A DNA stretch of 64,000 bases from CAYTWW01 sp043801855 (lineage in GTDB: Archaea > Nanobdellota > Nanobdellia > Woesearchaeales > GW2011-AR15), in NCBI GenBank assembly GCA_043801855.1, contig JAZDLQ010000103.1, positions 1 to 64,000 on the forward strand, given 5' to 3'. A program made the position numbers and the translations under genes. Below are positions 1 to 8,335 of this stretch, piece by piece; the first letter of the stretch is position 1, and each line of letters starts with the position of its first letter. The notes below the pieces were generated by a model. The model was not told the origin of the DNA and did no database searches. It was given only the letters and a program-made list of their open reading frames with translations.

Positions 1-1
1 A

Positions 2-100
2 AAAGTGCATGTTGGGTTAACAGCTACTTTGTCAAATATGATTAAAACAGTAAGGCTTCTTAGAAAAAAACAAAGAGCAATGAAAGCATTACTTGTTTAA
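2..100 (+). CDS. C-terminal end of an unknown protein (partial)
   Basis: An open frame enters from the left edge and runs 32 codons to a TAA at 98-100. The product end is rich in Lys and Arg (for example RLLRKKQRAMKALLV). No family can be assigned from so short a piece. It converges with the HNH pseudogene on the other strand. That it is coding is an inference from the uninterrupted frame and basic composition. Confidence 0.35.
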   Translation, partial: KVHVGLTATLSNMIKTVRLLRKKQRAMKALLV

Positions 101-151
101 GTATATACATATTCGAGGATTTCAGTTTATCAACGCATTCACATTCCAATA

Positions 152-546
152 TCATTTTTTTAAATTGCAATGCCAGAAATCCAGATCACTCTTTAATTTA
201 TGGCATTGTTTGCAAAGTGTCCTCAGATTGGCTTTTTCGAAAAATTTAGCTCCCATCTGGACCGGGATTATATGGTCAACATCAAGCTTTGCTTTTTTAA
301 ACCGCTTTTTGCATATGCTGCATCTGTAATTATCTCTTCTTAACAGATTTCCTTTTATTAAATAACAAATAATTTACGGAAATCTGGTGCAGTGAGTATA
401 AATTTAGACATGCATTCACTAGAACAATAATGCCTTCTTCCTTCTGCAATTGGCTTATCGCAATTTCTACAAAGCTTATTTTCAGTACTATCAAATTTGT
501 CAGGTGTATCGGAAATTCTTGGATAGCGTGGCATATTAGTAACCAA
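152..546 (-). pseudogene. HNH endonuclease, split by a frameshift
   Basis: The first frame (546 down to 358) gives a zinc-binding half with CRNC and a CSSEC motif, as in small HNH restriction or homing nucleases, and ends at DFRKLFVI followed by a stop. The next frame (readable from about 369 down to 152) supplies the missing catalytic half: RDNYRCSIC, DVDHIIPV and NLRTLCKQCH, the D-H, N and CxxCH signature of the HNH fold. Joined, they make about 130 residues, a normal size for the family. One or more indels near 355-370 separate the halves, so the gene is broken or carries a sequence error. Start could be 546 or the second Met at 534. It lies just beyond the 3' end of the tRNA-Leu gene, which may reflect a mobile origin. 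Confidence 0.75.
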
Positions 547-633
547 ACTATTTCATTAAATATCAAGTATATTAAGCTTTTTACCAGAGGAGTATATCTA
601 AAACAGCAAAAAAAAATGAATGAGGGGGACGGG

Positions 634-758
634 ACTTTCAAGAGCGATGCTCTCGCATCATGCTTCTCATTAAAGCCATCGGTTCATCGGACTATTTTTT
701 CACAGAAAAATATAGTCCTTATGATGTTTTGCTCCGAGGGCTTTTCTTAAAAGCGCTC
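634..758 (-). other. tRNA-Leu intron 2 (T arm)
   Basis: 125 bases separate the T-loop TTCAAAT from the T-stem 3' strand CCCGT. The intron may equally be 759-635, since T occurs at both junctions. The ends can form a bulge-helix-bulge-like structure: exon helix CGGG/CCCG, central helix TTCAA/TTGAA with AGT bulged, then intron helix GAGCG/CGCTC. Inside are the hairpins GGACTATATTTTT/AAAAAATAGTCC and GATGC/GCATC. T-arm introns are known in some archaea but are much rarer than position 37/38 introns. Confidence 0.7.
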
Positions 759-791
759 ATTTGAACCCGCGGAACCACTAAGGTACAGGAT

Positions 792-839
792 ATCGTAATG
801 ACCTTCTTACAAAGAAGGCGGTACCATTTAGGTTTTATT
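792..839 (-). other. tRNA-Leu intron 1 (anticodon loop, position 37/38)
   Basis: A 48-base insertion lies between G37 and A38, the canonical archaeal intron site. The boundary may slide by one base because an A occurs at both ends (839 and 791). It contains a strong hairpin, CCTTCTT/AAGAAGG (819-802). Removal by the archaeal bulge-helix-bulge splicing endonuclease is expected from the family of such introns; the exact cut sites are inferred from the required mature cloverleaf. Confidence 0.75.
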
Positions 840-868
840 CTTAAGTCCTGCGCGTTTGGCCAGACTTC

Positions 869-1128
869 GCTACCCCCTCATATGAATGTGTTTGTGACTT
901 ATTTCTTATGAGTAATTTTTTTGCATATGAAATATTGATTTTTTTTGTCAATATTTCCTTGATTTTTCCGAGGTTTTTGCTAAAAAGCTTCCATGGGGTT
1001 CGCTACCCCCTCATATAAATGTGAATTGCTTACGGGATAGCATTTGTGTGGGATTGAGCGTAAGCGAATGTTCCACAGCTCGTTGCGACCTGATAAGGTC
1101 GCTTCTGCTACCCCCTCATATGAATATG
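869..1128 (-). repeat. Three copies of a 22-bp repeat containing the tRNA-Leu 5' end
   Basis: GCTACCCCCTCATATGAATGTG occurs, each time with at most one difference, at 869-890, 1002-1023 and 1107-1128. The first copy is the true 5' end of the tRNA-Leu gene plus its upstream flank. The other two are not followed by a cloverleaf. The spacers differ and contain their own stems: GAAATATTGA/TCAATATTTC (929-938 with 948-957), GCTTACG/CGTAAGC (1028-1034 with 1059-1065) and GCGACC/GGTCGC (1086-1091 with 1098-1103). No convincing protein gene lies in 880-1248. Confidence 0.8.
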
Positions 1129-1248
1129 ATGATATGAACTGGCTAATTCCAAAAGAAGTTGGATATAATTTAAAAAGTTTACTTATGTTTGCCATTTCAT
1201 CAGAAACTTAGTAAGTTTTAAATAAAAAGAGTAGGATAGTGAAAGATA

Positions 1249-1686
1249 ATGATAACTGATGTTAATGAATATCTTAAGACTGGAAGCATCGATTTCTGCG
1301 TGCTTAATCATACTATATTTGGAGGTTGTGATAAAAGAACAGCAGCAAAAAGACTACAAGATATACTTGAAGAAGCTTTCGATGCTCAGTTTCTATTGAC
1401 TACTTGCCCAGATAGACTTTGTTTGTATAAAAAAACCAATGATGCGCCTGGATACGACATATTGGTTCTAAGAATTGATATTGTAAATGTGTTTGACAGT
1501 GGAGATGGCACTGGATATAATTCAGCTTATGGTGTATACGGCAGAGCCATTACATACCACGGTTTCCCCATTTCTTCAGATTTGTTGGTGTCAAGGATTA
1601 AGCGGGCACTGGTTGGTAATCATTTACAGCAATATTTTTGGAATCATCTACGTACATTCTACGAAAAAGTTGAAATCACAGAGTAA
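1249..1686 (+). CDS. Hypothetical protein, 145 residues
   Basis: The product is soluble with no signal peptide or membrane segment and no motif I recognise. It has an N-terminal acidic/helical part, a central stretch with DILVLRIDIVNVFDSGDG, and an aromatic-rich C-terminus. A TATA-like TTTTAAATA lies at about 1213-1221, so the message would start a few bases before the ATG. It stands alone, converging with the antiporter gene 15 bases downstream. Real coding is likely from length, start position and composition; function is unknown. Confidence 0.6.
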   Translation: MITDVNEYLKTGSIDFCVLNHTIFGGCDKRTAAKRLQDILEEAFDAQFLLTTCPDRLCLYKKTNDAPGYDILVLRIDIVNVFDSGDGTGYNSAYGVYGRAITYHGFPISSDLLVSRIKRALVGNHLQQYFWNHLRTFYEKVEITE

Positions 1687-1701
1687 AGTCTGCAAGAAAG
1701 T

Positions 1702-2940
1702 TTATGCAGTTTTTTTCGCTTCAACTGCTACTTTTTTGCTAAAGACCTTTGTCATCCCGTGATATATCCCTTTCTCTTCAAGGAAAAGTGAAAAAACTGT
1801 AAGCAAAACGCTGGTTACAATTACTGATAGCACAATTACTGAAAACTCTTTACCGTGCGGAAAGCCAAACTGCATGGGTAATTGCGCAAGAACAGCAGCA
1901 GATAATCCTTTTGGGTTAAGAATTTCAAGATATGCTCTATCTCTATCATCAACTTTTATCTTTCTGATGCTTACTCCAACTGCAACCGGTCTGACAACAA
2001 ATATCAATAAGGCAAGCATTATCCCAAGGATTATTTCCTTGATATAACTAAAGTTTATCATCATACCAAGGTATACAAAGAAGAAAATTTTCAGGAAAAA
2101 TGAGATTTCTGAATAAAAAAACCTTGCCTGAGTGTTCATCGCATATTTAGGGTCTTTATGCAGAAGCGAAAATATTTTTTTTGAGTTGCCTACAACAATT
2201 CCAAAAGAAAGGCATGCAAGAGCGCCGTTTGCTGAAAGCGCTTCAACGCTGCTATATAAAAGAAGCAGTGCTGCAATAGTCGTCAGGTATGATTTTGCAA
2301 GCTTATCCATGACAGGCAAAAGCTTAAGCCACAAAAAGCCGGCGCCTATTCCAATCAAAATCGCAAGAGCAAAAGAAGACAAAATTTTCTGCAGCACAAG
2401 AGCAACGCTGAATGTCTTTAACACGTAGATATTTATTACGGCAATTGCTCCGACAATGCAAAATACATCGCTTATTGCTGATTCAAAAGTCAACGCAAGG
2501 GCTGTCGGCTGCGTCATTTTAAGTTTTTTAACTAAAGGAACAATTACTGCCTGTGATGCATCTCCTAAAACTATTCCAAGAAGAAGCCCTTCAATAAAGC
2601 TCCAGCCTAAACAAACCATTGTAATAGTCGATGCAACAACTGTAAAAATAAAACCAATAACTGATATGCTCGTGCCTTCAACAATTCCTGCGGCAAGCGA
2701 CTTGAAATCAACATTCAATACTCCTTCAAACAAAATGAATATTAGTGCAAATGTTGTAAAGACCGGCCCAAGGTTCAGGAGCAGCGTATTATCTGTTGCG
2801 TGAAAATAATTGCCGATAATGACTCCTACAATCATCAGCCAAAGAACATCAGGAAAACCAGTTTTTTCAAAAATCCACTCGCCGAAAAACCCGACAAAGA
2901 TTACAATTCCCGTGATTGTAAAAATAGTTGATGCGTCCAC
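1702..2940 (-). CDS. Cation:proton antiporter (CPA1/NhaP-like)
   Basis: A polytopic membrane protein of 412 residues with about 12 hydrophobic segments, the usual size for the membrane domain of Na+/H+ antiporters. The family core is visible: FILFEGVLNVDF in the early helices, GIVLGDASQAV (the ion-binding Asp helix) and ALTFESAISDVF, matching the CPA1-type ES..(N/S)D signature. A basic conserved stretch KGLSAAVLAQLP lies near residue 345. It should exchange Na+ or K+ for H+ across the cytoplasmic membrane. There is no regulatory C-terminal domain beyond a short basic tail. It follows argS on the same strand with a 49-base gap, so the two may be cotranscribed. The ion preference cannot be read from the sequence. 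Confidence 0.88.
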   Translation of the reverse strand: MDASTIFTITGIVIFVGFFGEWIFEKTGFPDVLWLMIVGVIIGNYFHATDNTLLLNLGPVFTTFALIFILFEGVLNVDFKSLAAGIVEGTSISVIGFIFTVVASTITMVCLGWSFIEGLLLGIVLGDASQAVIVPLVKKLKMTQPTALALTFESAISDVFCIVGAIAVINIYVLKTFSVALVLQKILSSFALAILIGIGAGFLWLKLLPVMDKLAKSYLTTIAALLLLYSSVEALSANGALACLSFGIVVGNSKKIFSLLHKDPKYAMNTQARFFYSEISFFLKIFFFVYLGMMINFSYIKEIILGIMLALLIFVVRPVAVGVSIRKIKVDDRDRAYLEILNPKGLSAAVLAQLPMQFGFPHGKEFSVIVLSVIVTSVLLTVFSLFLEEKGIYHGMTKVFSKKVAVEAKKTA

Positions 2941-2989
2941 ATTGATTAAATAAGGCTACTAGTATTTTAATATTTCTACACGCTTTTTT

Positions 2990-4687
2990 TTACATCTCGT
3001 CTGGAGAATCAATTCCTAAAACAGCAAGTCCTGATTTAAGTACTTCCTTAACAGAATAAACAAGGAGTATTCTTGCTTTTTCAAGCTCAACATTTTCCTG
3101 GATTACTTTGTGCGCATGGTAATAATTGTTGAAATTCTGCGACAAGTCAAGAAGATACCTGCATATTATTGAAGGCTTATATTCAAGGGCAGATTTTTCC
3201 ATAACTGCCGAATAATCTGTAAGCATCTTGATAAGTTCATGCTCTTCTTTTTCAATTAATAGACTATAATCAACATCATCTGACACTGCCTTGCCATATT
3301 TTCTGATAATACTGCAAATCCTTGCATGAGTATATTGCACATAAGGCCCTGTCTCTCCTTCGAACGAGATGGATTCTTTCGGGTCATATGTGAAATCTTT
3401 CATAGGGTCATATTTCAGGATAAAAAATTTAATTGCTGACAGGCCTATCTGTTCAGCGCGGGCAACAAGTTCATTTTCGCTTAAATCAGGAAATCTTTTC
3501 TTAATCTCTTCTTTAGCTATGGAATGCATTTCGTCAGCCAGGTCGTCGGCGTCAACTACTTTGCCAACTCTAGATTTCATCTTTCCTTCAGGAAGGTTAA
3601 TCATTCCATATGCAAGATGGAAGCAGTCTTTTGCAAAAGGAAACTCAAACAACTCAAAAATTTTAAACAGGGACTGGAAATGGTGTATTTGCTCGTTTCC
3701 GACAACATAAATCAGTTTGTTCATTGAATAATCGAGAAGTCGCAGCTTTGCAAGAACCAAATCCTGTGTAATATAAATTGAAGTTCCATCTGCGCGAAGC
3801 ACAACTTTTTTTCCAAGACCCTCTTTTTCAAGATCAACTATAATATTTCCTTTATCGTCTTTTTCAAAAATGCCTTTTTTCAATCCCTCAAGCGCAAGCT
3901 CTTTTCCTTTCATATAATGGTCAGACTCGTGGTATGCCTTATCCATCTTAACGCCATACCTTTCATAAGTTTCCTTAAACCCGGATACAGCCCAGTCATT
4001 CATCTTTTTAAGAAGTGTTCGTGTCTTAGGTTCACCATCCTCCCAGTTTTTGAGCATAACTTTAATTTCCTCTTCAAACTCAGGATGGTTTTCAAGCTCC
4101 TTTGCATAGCGCACATAAAAGTCACCGACAAAATGGTCTGATTTTTTATCAGGATTTTTGTTATGGCCAAATTTTTGGTATGCAAGCATTGACTTGCAGA
4201 TGTGAATTCCCCTGTCATTGACAATATCAACTCTTACTGTTTTGTTTCCGGTGAAATCAAACATATTAATTAGCGCATTGCCCAAAACCATGTTTCGTAC
4301 GTGGCCAAGGTGAAGCGGCTTGTTAGTATTTGGGCCTGGGGACTCAATCATTACTGTATAATTTTTTTTTGTTCCCTTGCCGTAATTTTCTTTTTGAGCA
4401 AAAACTTTTTTTAGTGTTGACTTTGCAAGTGACTCTTTATTCACGAAAAAATTCAGGTATGGGCCTATTGCTTTTACTTGTGCAATTATTTTATTAGGCT
4501 TAATTTGAGTGGCTAGTTCAGAAGCTATTGCTGCAGGGCTTTTCCTTAATTCTTTTGCAAGTGAAAAGCAAGGGAATGCAAAGTCACCCATTGAAGGATT
4601 TGGCGGAACTTCAATCAGGCTAGCGTCAATTTCTTTTGAAAGAGCAGAATGCAGCGCATCAACAACTGATTTTTTGTATATATCCAT
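2990..4687 (-). CDS. argS: Arginine--tRNA ligase
   Basis: 565 residues, the normal length for class Ia ArgRS. The N-terminal Arg-specific domain contains PSMGDFAFPCFSLAKEL (about residues 31-47). The HIGH-type motif is PLHLGHVRN (about 124-132), after ESPGPNTNKP. The KMSKS-like loop is GKMKSRVGKVV, a degenerate form common in ArgRS. The C-terminal DALR domain follows SFEGETGPYVQYTHARI, a hallmark of the family. The enzyme charges tRNA-Arg with arginine in the cytoplasm. The ATG at 4687 is almost directly preceded by a T/A-rich promoter-like stretch, so the message is probably leaderless. It is divergent from the broken glycosyltransferase gene at 4773. Confidence 0.97.
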   Translation of the reverse strand: MDIYKKSVVDALHSALSKEIDASLIEVPPNPSMGDFAFPCFSLAKELRKSPAAIASELATQIKPNKIIAQVKAIGPYLNFFVNKESLAKSTLKKVFAQKENYGKGTKKNYTVMIESPGPNTNKPLHLGHVRNMVLGNALINMFDFTGNKTVRVDIVNDRGIHICKSMLAYQKFGHNKNPDKKSDHFVGDFYVRYAKELENHPEFEEEIKVMLKNWEDGEPKTRTLLKKMNDWAVSGFKETYERYGVKMDKAYHESDHYMKGKELALEGLKKGIFEKDDKGNIIVDLEKEGLGKKVVLRADGTSIYITQDLVLAKLRLLDYSMNKLIYVVGNEQIHHFQSLFKIFELFEFPFAKDCFHLAYGMINLPEGKMKSRVGKVVDADDLADEMHSIAKEEIKKRFPDLSENELVARAEQIGLSAIKFFILKYDPMKDFTYDPKESISFEGETGPYVQYTHARICSIIRKYGKAVSDDVDYSLLIEKEEHELIKMLTDYSAVMEKSALEYKPSIICRYLLDLSQNFNNYYHAHKVIQENVELEKARILLVYSVKEVLKSGLAVLGIDSPDEM

Positions 4688-4741
4688 TTTATTTTTTAAA
4701 AAGTTGAAGCATCTTTAAAATGTTTTCTCTAAAAAAATTAA

Positions 4742-4752
4742 ATTTATATATA
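4742..4752 (+). promoter_or_regulatory. TATA box for the 4773 gene
   Basis: TTTATATATAA is centred about 26 bases before the ATG at 4773, the distance from an archaeal TATA box to the transcription start. The message would therefore be leaderless. Confidence 0.6.
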
Positions 4753-4772
4753 AAGCGTTTTGAAGTGTTGCC

Positions 4773-5659
4773 ATGATAGAATCTTTGCCGCTCATAACTG
4801 TATTTATACCCTCTTATAATATGGGTGAAACAATAGAGCAAGCAATTTCAAGTGTTCTATCGCAAACATATAGCAATCTTGAAATAATAATCATTGATGA
4901 TGGCTCAACAGATAGTACTGAAGAGAAATGTAAACTGTTTTTAAATGGCGGTCAGAGAGAGGATACGAGAGTTCAATATCTCAAAACTAAAAATAACGGA
5001 CGCGCAGGTGCAATTAATATTGGAGCAAAGAGTGCAAAAGGTGAATTCTACACTGTACTTGATGCAGATGACACTTTGCCAGAAGATAGCATTAAGAAAA
5101 GATTTGAGGGATTTGATTCTAATGTTAAATCAGTCTATGGAAATGCAAATTATATCTCTTCAGGAAGCAGCAAAATTAGAAAGTCTAGGCAAGTCAACTC
5201 TGTTTATCAATTATTAGGTGCATTAACAACACATGTTATTGGCCCAACTATAATGATGAGAGCAGACGTATTTACATCTATCGGTGGTTTTGACATTAAA
5301 TACCTCAGGGCAGAGGATGACGCTATTAATCTAAGTCTTTTTAATGTTGGTGGCATGAAGTATATTGATGAACTTGTATAGGGAGCGCACGAATAATCGT
5401 AAAAATATATATATGCGCTCCAATATATCGTGCGCATAAATAATTTCGATTTTTATATGCGCACGCTATATATAATTACAATACAGGATTAATTGGCTTG
5501 CATATCCGGTTAAAAAAAAGGATTCGTATGACTTATGACTTATTAAGATTAATTTGTGATAAAGTAGAATATCCACAAAAATGCCTTTTGCTTGGCAGAC
5601 AAATGGCAATTGGAGCTGCAAAGCTGTGCTATGAGCTCTTTTCTGATTCAAAAGCCTAA
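4773..5659 (+). pseudogene. Glycosyltransferase family 2, disrupted near its 3' end
   Basis: The first 202 codons (4773-5381) encode a typical GT-A fold: FIPSYNMGETIEQAISSVL, the nucleotide-binding IIDDGSTDST, the metal-binding DADD and the acceptor-site region GGFDIKYLRAEDDAINL. The frame stops at TAG 5379-5381, shorter than the usual 270-330 residues. In the next frame the family-like continuation YRERTNNRKN follows. A C-terminal piece, GLIGLHIRLKKRIR to YELFSDSKA, is open from about 5486 to the TAA at 5657-5659. Between them lies a palindromic segment. It appears to be a GT2 gene broken by a frameshift and probably a small insertion. The N-terminal part alone could still fold but lacks the end of the acceptor domain. 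Confidence 0.65.
5382..5465. repeat. Twin inverted repeats inside the broken GT2 gene
   Basis: Two neighbouring hairpins: GGAGCGCA (5382-5389) with TGCGCTCC (5414-5421), and CGTGCGCAT (5429-5437) with ATGCGCACG (5457-5465). The GC-rich arms share the core GCGCAC in an otherwise AT-rich stretch. This looks like a small palindromic insertion, but no transposase or target duplication is visible. Confidence 0.6.
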
Positions 5660-5715
5660 CTTCAAAAAGTTTACTTCTATTGTCATTTACAATCGTCAAA
5701 TTAACAAAAAATAAA

Positions 5716-5725
5716 ATTTATATAC
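5716..5725 (+). promoter_or_regulatory. TATA box for the DUF2339 gene
   Basis: TTTATATACT lies about 27 bases before the ATG at 5747, so the start codon should sit at the 5' end of the message. Confidence 0.55.
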
Positions 5726-5746
5726 TTAACCAGATAAAAATAAAAT

Positions 5747-7942
5747 ATGCAAAGAGAGCACTTTCTGGAATCAGAGGTAAACTTACTCATTAAGGAAAAT
5801 AAAGAAATCAAAAGCAGGCTTTCATCTCTAGAGCAGAAATTAGAGTTTGCCAAGAATGACAATACTCCTAATGAATGCCATGAAAAAGAAAAAACAGCAG
5901 AAAAATCAAGTAAAGGAACAATTCTTGTAATCGTTGGAGGAATATTGTGCCTTACAGTTATTGGCATAATAATTGGCCTTCCTCTTTTGATATTGGGTGT
6001 TGTTTTGCTTGTTAAAGAAAACAAAGATAGCCTTACAAAAGAAAAACATGTTGCAAAAACAGAAAACAGCCACACTAAAAATGAGCATATCTCTTCTCAT
6101 GAAGTTAAGACACAAAAAAACACACATACTTCCATTGAGGAAAACATCGGGTTGAAATGGTTCAGTAAAATTGGGATTTTAGCTCTTGTTATAGGTATAG
6201 CTTTTTTTATTAAATATGCGATAGACAACAACTGGATGAGCTATCTGGTTAGAATTATAATCGGCTGCCTGATAGGTGCATCTTTAGTTTTTTTCGGTGA
6301 TTTCCTCTCAAAAAAAGAAAAATACTCAGCATGGGCAAAAACTCTTATCGGCGGCGGTTTTGCGCTAACTTATTTTTCAATTTTTGCCGCTTATAATTTT
6401 CCTGAGTATCGGGCAGCAATTGGCATTAGCCAGATTGTAGATATATTTATGCTAATAGTAATAGTCATTTTTGCAGTCATATTCTCAATCAAAGACAACT
6501 CTCAGGTGATAGCCGCAGAATCCTTTTTCCTTGGCTATGTGACTTCGCTTCTTGGCACAAGCTTTGAATTGATAACCCTGTTCTACAGCCTGATTTTAAC
6601 TATCGGCCTGGTTTTTGTTGTTTCGTACAAAAAATGGCCGGCAATAGGGATTGGCGGAATAATTGCATCATATGCATTATACATCTTGTGGGATACAAAA
6701 AATCCTGACTCATTTGCTTTTACAACAGTAATTCTTATAACCTATTTCCTGGCGTTTAGCTCCCAATATTTTCTGATATCAAAACAGGATGAGACAAAAG
6801 TTCTTGCGGTGATTGGAGCAATAATTAATTCATTCTTCTTTTTTATATTATACCAGGGCTTTATTTCAGACAAATATTACGCTTACAGAGGATTAGTTCC
6901 AGTAGGATTGGCTGTTTTCTATATCATATCATATTTCTACTCAAAAAAATCTAAAATGTTTCACTTGCCGCAGACTAACCTCTATCTTTCATTATTTTTC
7001 TTAACAATTGCAATTCCAATCCAGCTTGACGAGCGGCTTATAACAATTTCCTGGGCTCTTGAATCTGTAATTCTTATACTATTACATTATAAAACAGGGC
7101 TAAGAGAATTAAAGTTTGTATCTTATGCAGTTTCGTTAATTACACTGATAAAATCTTTATTTTATAACAATGATTTTGTGCATTTCGATGCGATTGCAGG
7201 AATATTTAGTGTGAGGCTCATATCATCCTTAATAACAGTATTATGCTTCTATTTTATTTATGAGGAAGTTAAGAAAAAAAATCTTCATGGAACTGAATAT
7301 ATAATTGGAAATCTTTATTCATGGGCAGCAAGCTTGATTCTATTGAAAATAATTTTTCTGGAAGTTAATAATACCGCTGCAATCACTGCAATTCTTTCGC
7401 TATTAGCATTACTGCTAGTTATAGCATCAAAAAAAGAATCAAAAGAGCTGCTTTATCAGGGATATGCTGTTTCAGCAATTGTTGTTTTAAAAGTTGTGCT
7501 GGTTGATAGCTGGGCGCTCAAAAAAGTATTTTTTCTGGAATCAAAGCTGTTTGCTTTTACATCCGCAATCGCTGCGATTTATCTGATTTATCTTTTGCTT
7601 AGAAAAAAAGAGGAGAAAATGCCTGAAATTATTTATTCGTATGCAGGTATTTTCCTTAGCTTTTTACTGGCCTTAACTGAATTAAAAGAATTTCAAGTAT
7701 CAATCGGTTGGAGCATCCTTGCCTTGATTGTAATGGTAACTGGCTTTTACTGCAAAGAAGAGCATTTCAGAATCCAGGGAATAATTATATTTGCACTGAC
7801 AATATTGAAAGTGTTTCTTTACGACATACGTTCCCTTGATACTCTTTATAGGACATTATCATATATCTTTCTTGGCGTCATGCTTTTAACTGTTTCATTC
7901 ATTTATGCAAAATATAAGGATAAATTGAAGAAGATAATCTGA
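5747..7942 (+). CDS. DUF2339 family polytopic membrane protein
   Basis: 731 residues. The N-terminus is a charged coiled coil (about 1-45, with LLIKENKEIKSRLSSLEQKL), then two hydrophobic helices, a polar linker, and the family signature IEENIGLKWFSKIGILALV-I-GIAFFIKYAIDNNWM near residues 128-160. The rest is some 18-20 membrane segments, including GRLLIG-like GCLIGASLVFFGD and a C-terminal YDIRSLDTLYRTLSYIFLG block typical of DUF2339. The biochemical function of this family is not established, and the protein is presumed to sit in the cytoplasmic membrane. It is transcribed alone from its own promoter, between the broken glycosyltransferase and the argF tail repeats. Confidence 0.85.
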   Translation: MQREHFLESEVNLLIKENKEIKSRLSSLEQKLEFAKNDNTPNECHEKEKTAEKSSKGTILVIVGGILCLTVIGIIIGLPLLILGVVLLVKENKDSLTKEKHVAKTENSHTKNEHISSHEVKTQKNTHTSIEENIGLKWFSKIGILALVIGIAFFIKYAIDNNWMSYLVRIIIGCLIGASLVFFGDFLSKKEKYSAWAKTLIGGGFALTYFSIFAAYNFPEYRAAIGISQIVDIFMLIVIVIFAVIFSIKDNSQVIAAESFFLGYVTSLLGTSFELITLFYSLILTIGLVFVVSYKKWPAIGIGGIIASYALYILWDTKNPDSFAFTTVILITYFLAFSSQYFLISKQDETKVLAVIGAIINSFFFFILYQGFISDKYYAYRGLVPVGLAVFYIISYFYSKKSKMFHLPQTNLYLSLFFLTIAIPIQLDERLITISWALESVILILLHYKTGLRELKFVSYAVSLITLIKSLFYNNDFVHFDAIAGIFSVRLISSLITVLCFYFIYEEVKKKNLHGTEYIIGNLYSWAASLILLKIIFLEVNNTAAITAILSLLALLLVIASKKESKELLYQGYAVSAIVVLKVVLVDSWALKKVFFLESKLFAFTSAIAAIYLIYLLLRKKEEKMPEIIYSYAGIFLSFLLALTELKEFQVSIGWSILALIVMVTGFYCKEEHFRIQGIIIFALTILKVFLYDIRSLDTLYRTLSYIFLGVMLLTVSFIYAKYKDKLKKII

Positions 7943-7958
7943 AATCTAAAAAAAAAAG

Positions 7959-8335
7959 TTGCTTGTAAAAATCCTCGCAACAAAATATAAAAAATTTAGA
8001 ATTTCTCCAATAAAAACAGCATCACAGCCATCTCTGTCCACATGCGGTTCTCTGTGCATCCTTATCAGGCTGCACCGAGCTATTTTCCGTATCGGAAAAG
8101 TTGCTCGTAAAACACCTCGCAACAAAATTAACCATCTAAAACTTCTCCAATAAAAACAGTATCACTGCCATCTTTCGTCCACATTCTATTCTCTGCGCAT
8201 CCTTATCAGGCTGCACCGAGCTATTTTCCGTATCGGAAAAGTTGCTCGTAAAACACCTCGCAACAAAATTAACCATCTAAAACTTCTCCAATAAAAACAG
8301 CATCACAGCCATCTCTGTCCACATGCGATTTTCCG
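7959..8335 (-). repeat. Tandem duplication of the argF 3' end (about 2.7 copies of 141-142 bp)
   Basis: Units begin at 7959, 8101 and 8242 on the plus strand. Each unit carries, on the minus strand, the last codons of argF (encoding NRMWTEMAVMLFLLEKF), the stop, and a downstream segment with the perfect hairpin TTTTCCG-ATA-CGGAAAA. The copy at 8242 onward belongs to the intact gene; the two others lie downstream of its stop and are decayed by point changes. This explains the whole 7943-8276 intergenic stretch; no separate gene is seen there. The hairpin may act in mRNA 3' end formation (inference). Confidence 0.88.

Larger units (their letters stand above)
621..879 (-). tRNA. tRNA-Leu (anticodon TAA) with two introns
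   Basis: Read on the minus strand. The acceptor strand GAGGGGG (879-873) pairs perfectly with CCCCCTC (628-622), followed by discriminator A at 621. The D stem is GCG/CGC around a loop with the conserved GG. The anticodon stem CAGGA/TCCTG encloses CTTAAGA, giving anticodon TAA, which decodes UUA as Leu. A long variable arm typical of Leu precedes T-stem strand GCGGG (770-766) and T-loop TTCAAAT. The other T-stem strand, CCCGT, is not next to the loop but at 633-629. Removing 48 bases from the anticodon loop and 125 bases from the T-loop end gives a complete type II tRNA of about 86 bases. No CCA is encoded. Identification rests on full cloverleaf pairing. Confidence 0.88.

Noticed and set aside
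980..1195. 71-codon minus-strand open frame with two YEGVA motifs
   Set aside because: The repeated peptide comes entirely from the 22-bp tRNA 5'-end repeats, and the rest overlaps hairpins; no family resemblance.
7959..8153. 64-codon plus-strand open frame downstream of the DUF2339 gene
   Set aside because: It lies antisense in the decayed copies of the argF tail and is explained by that duplication.
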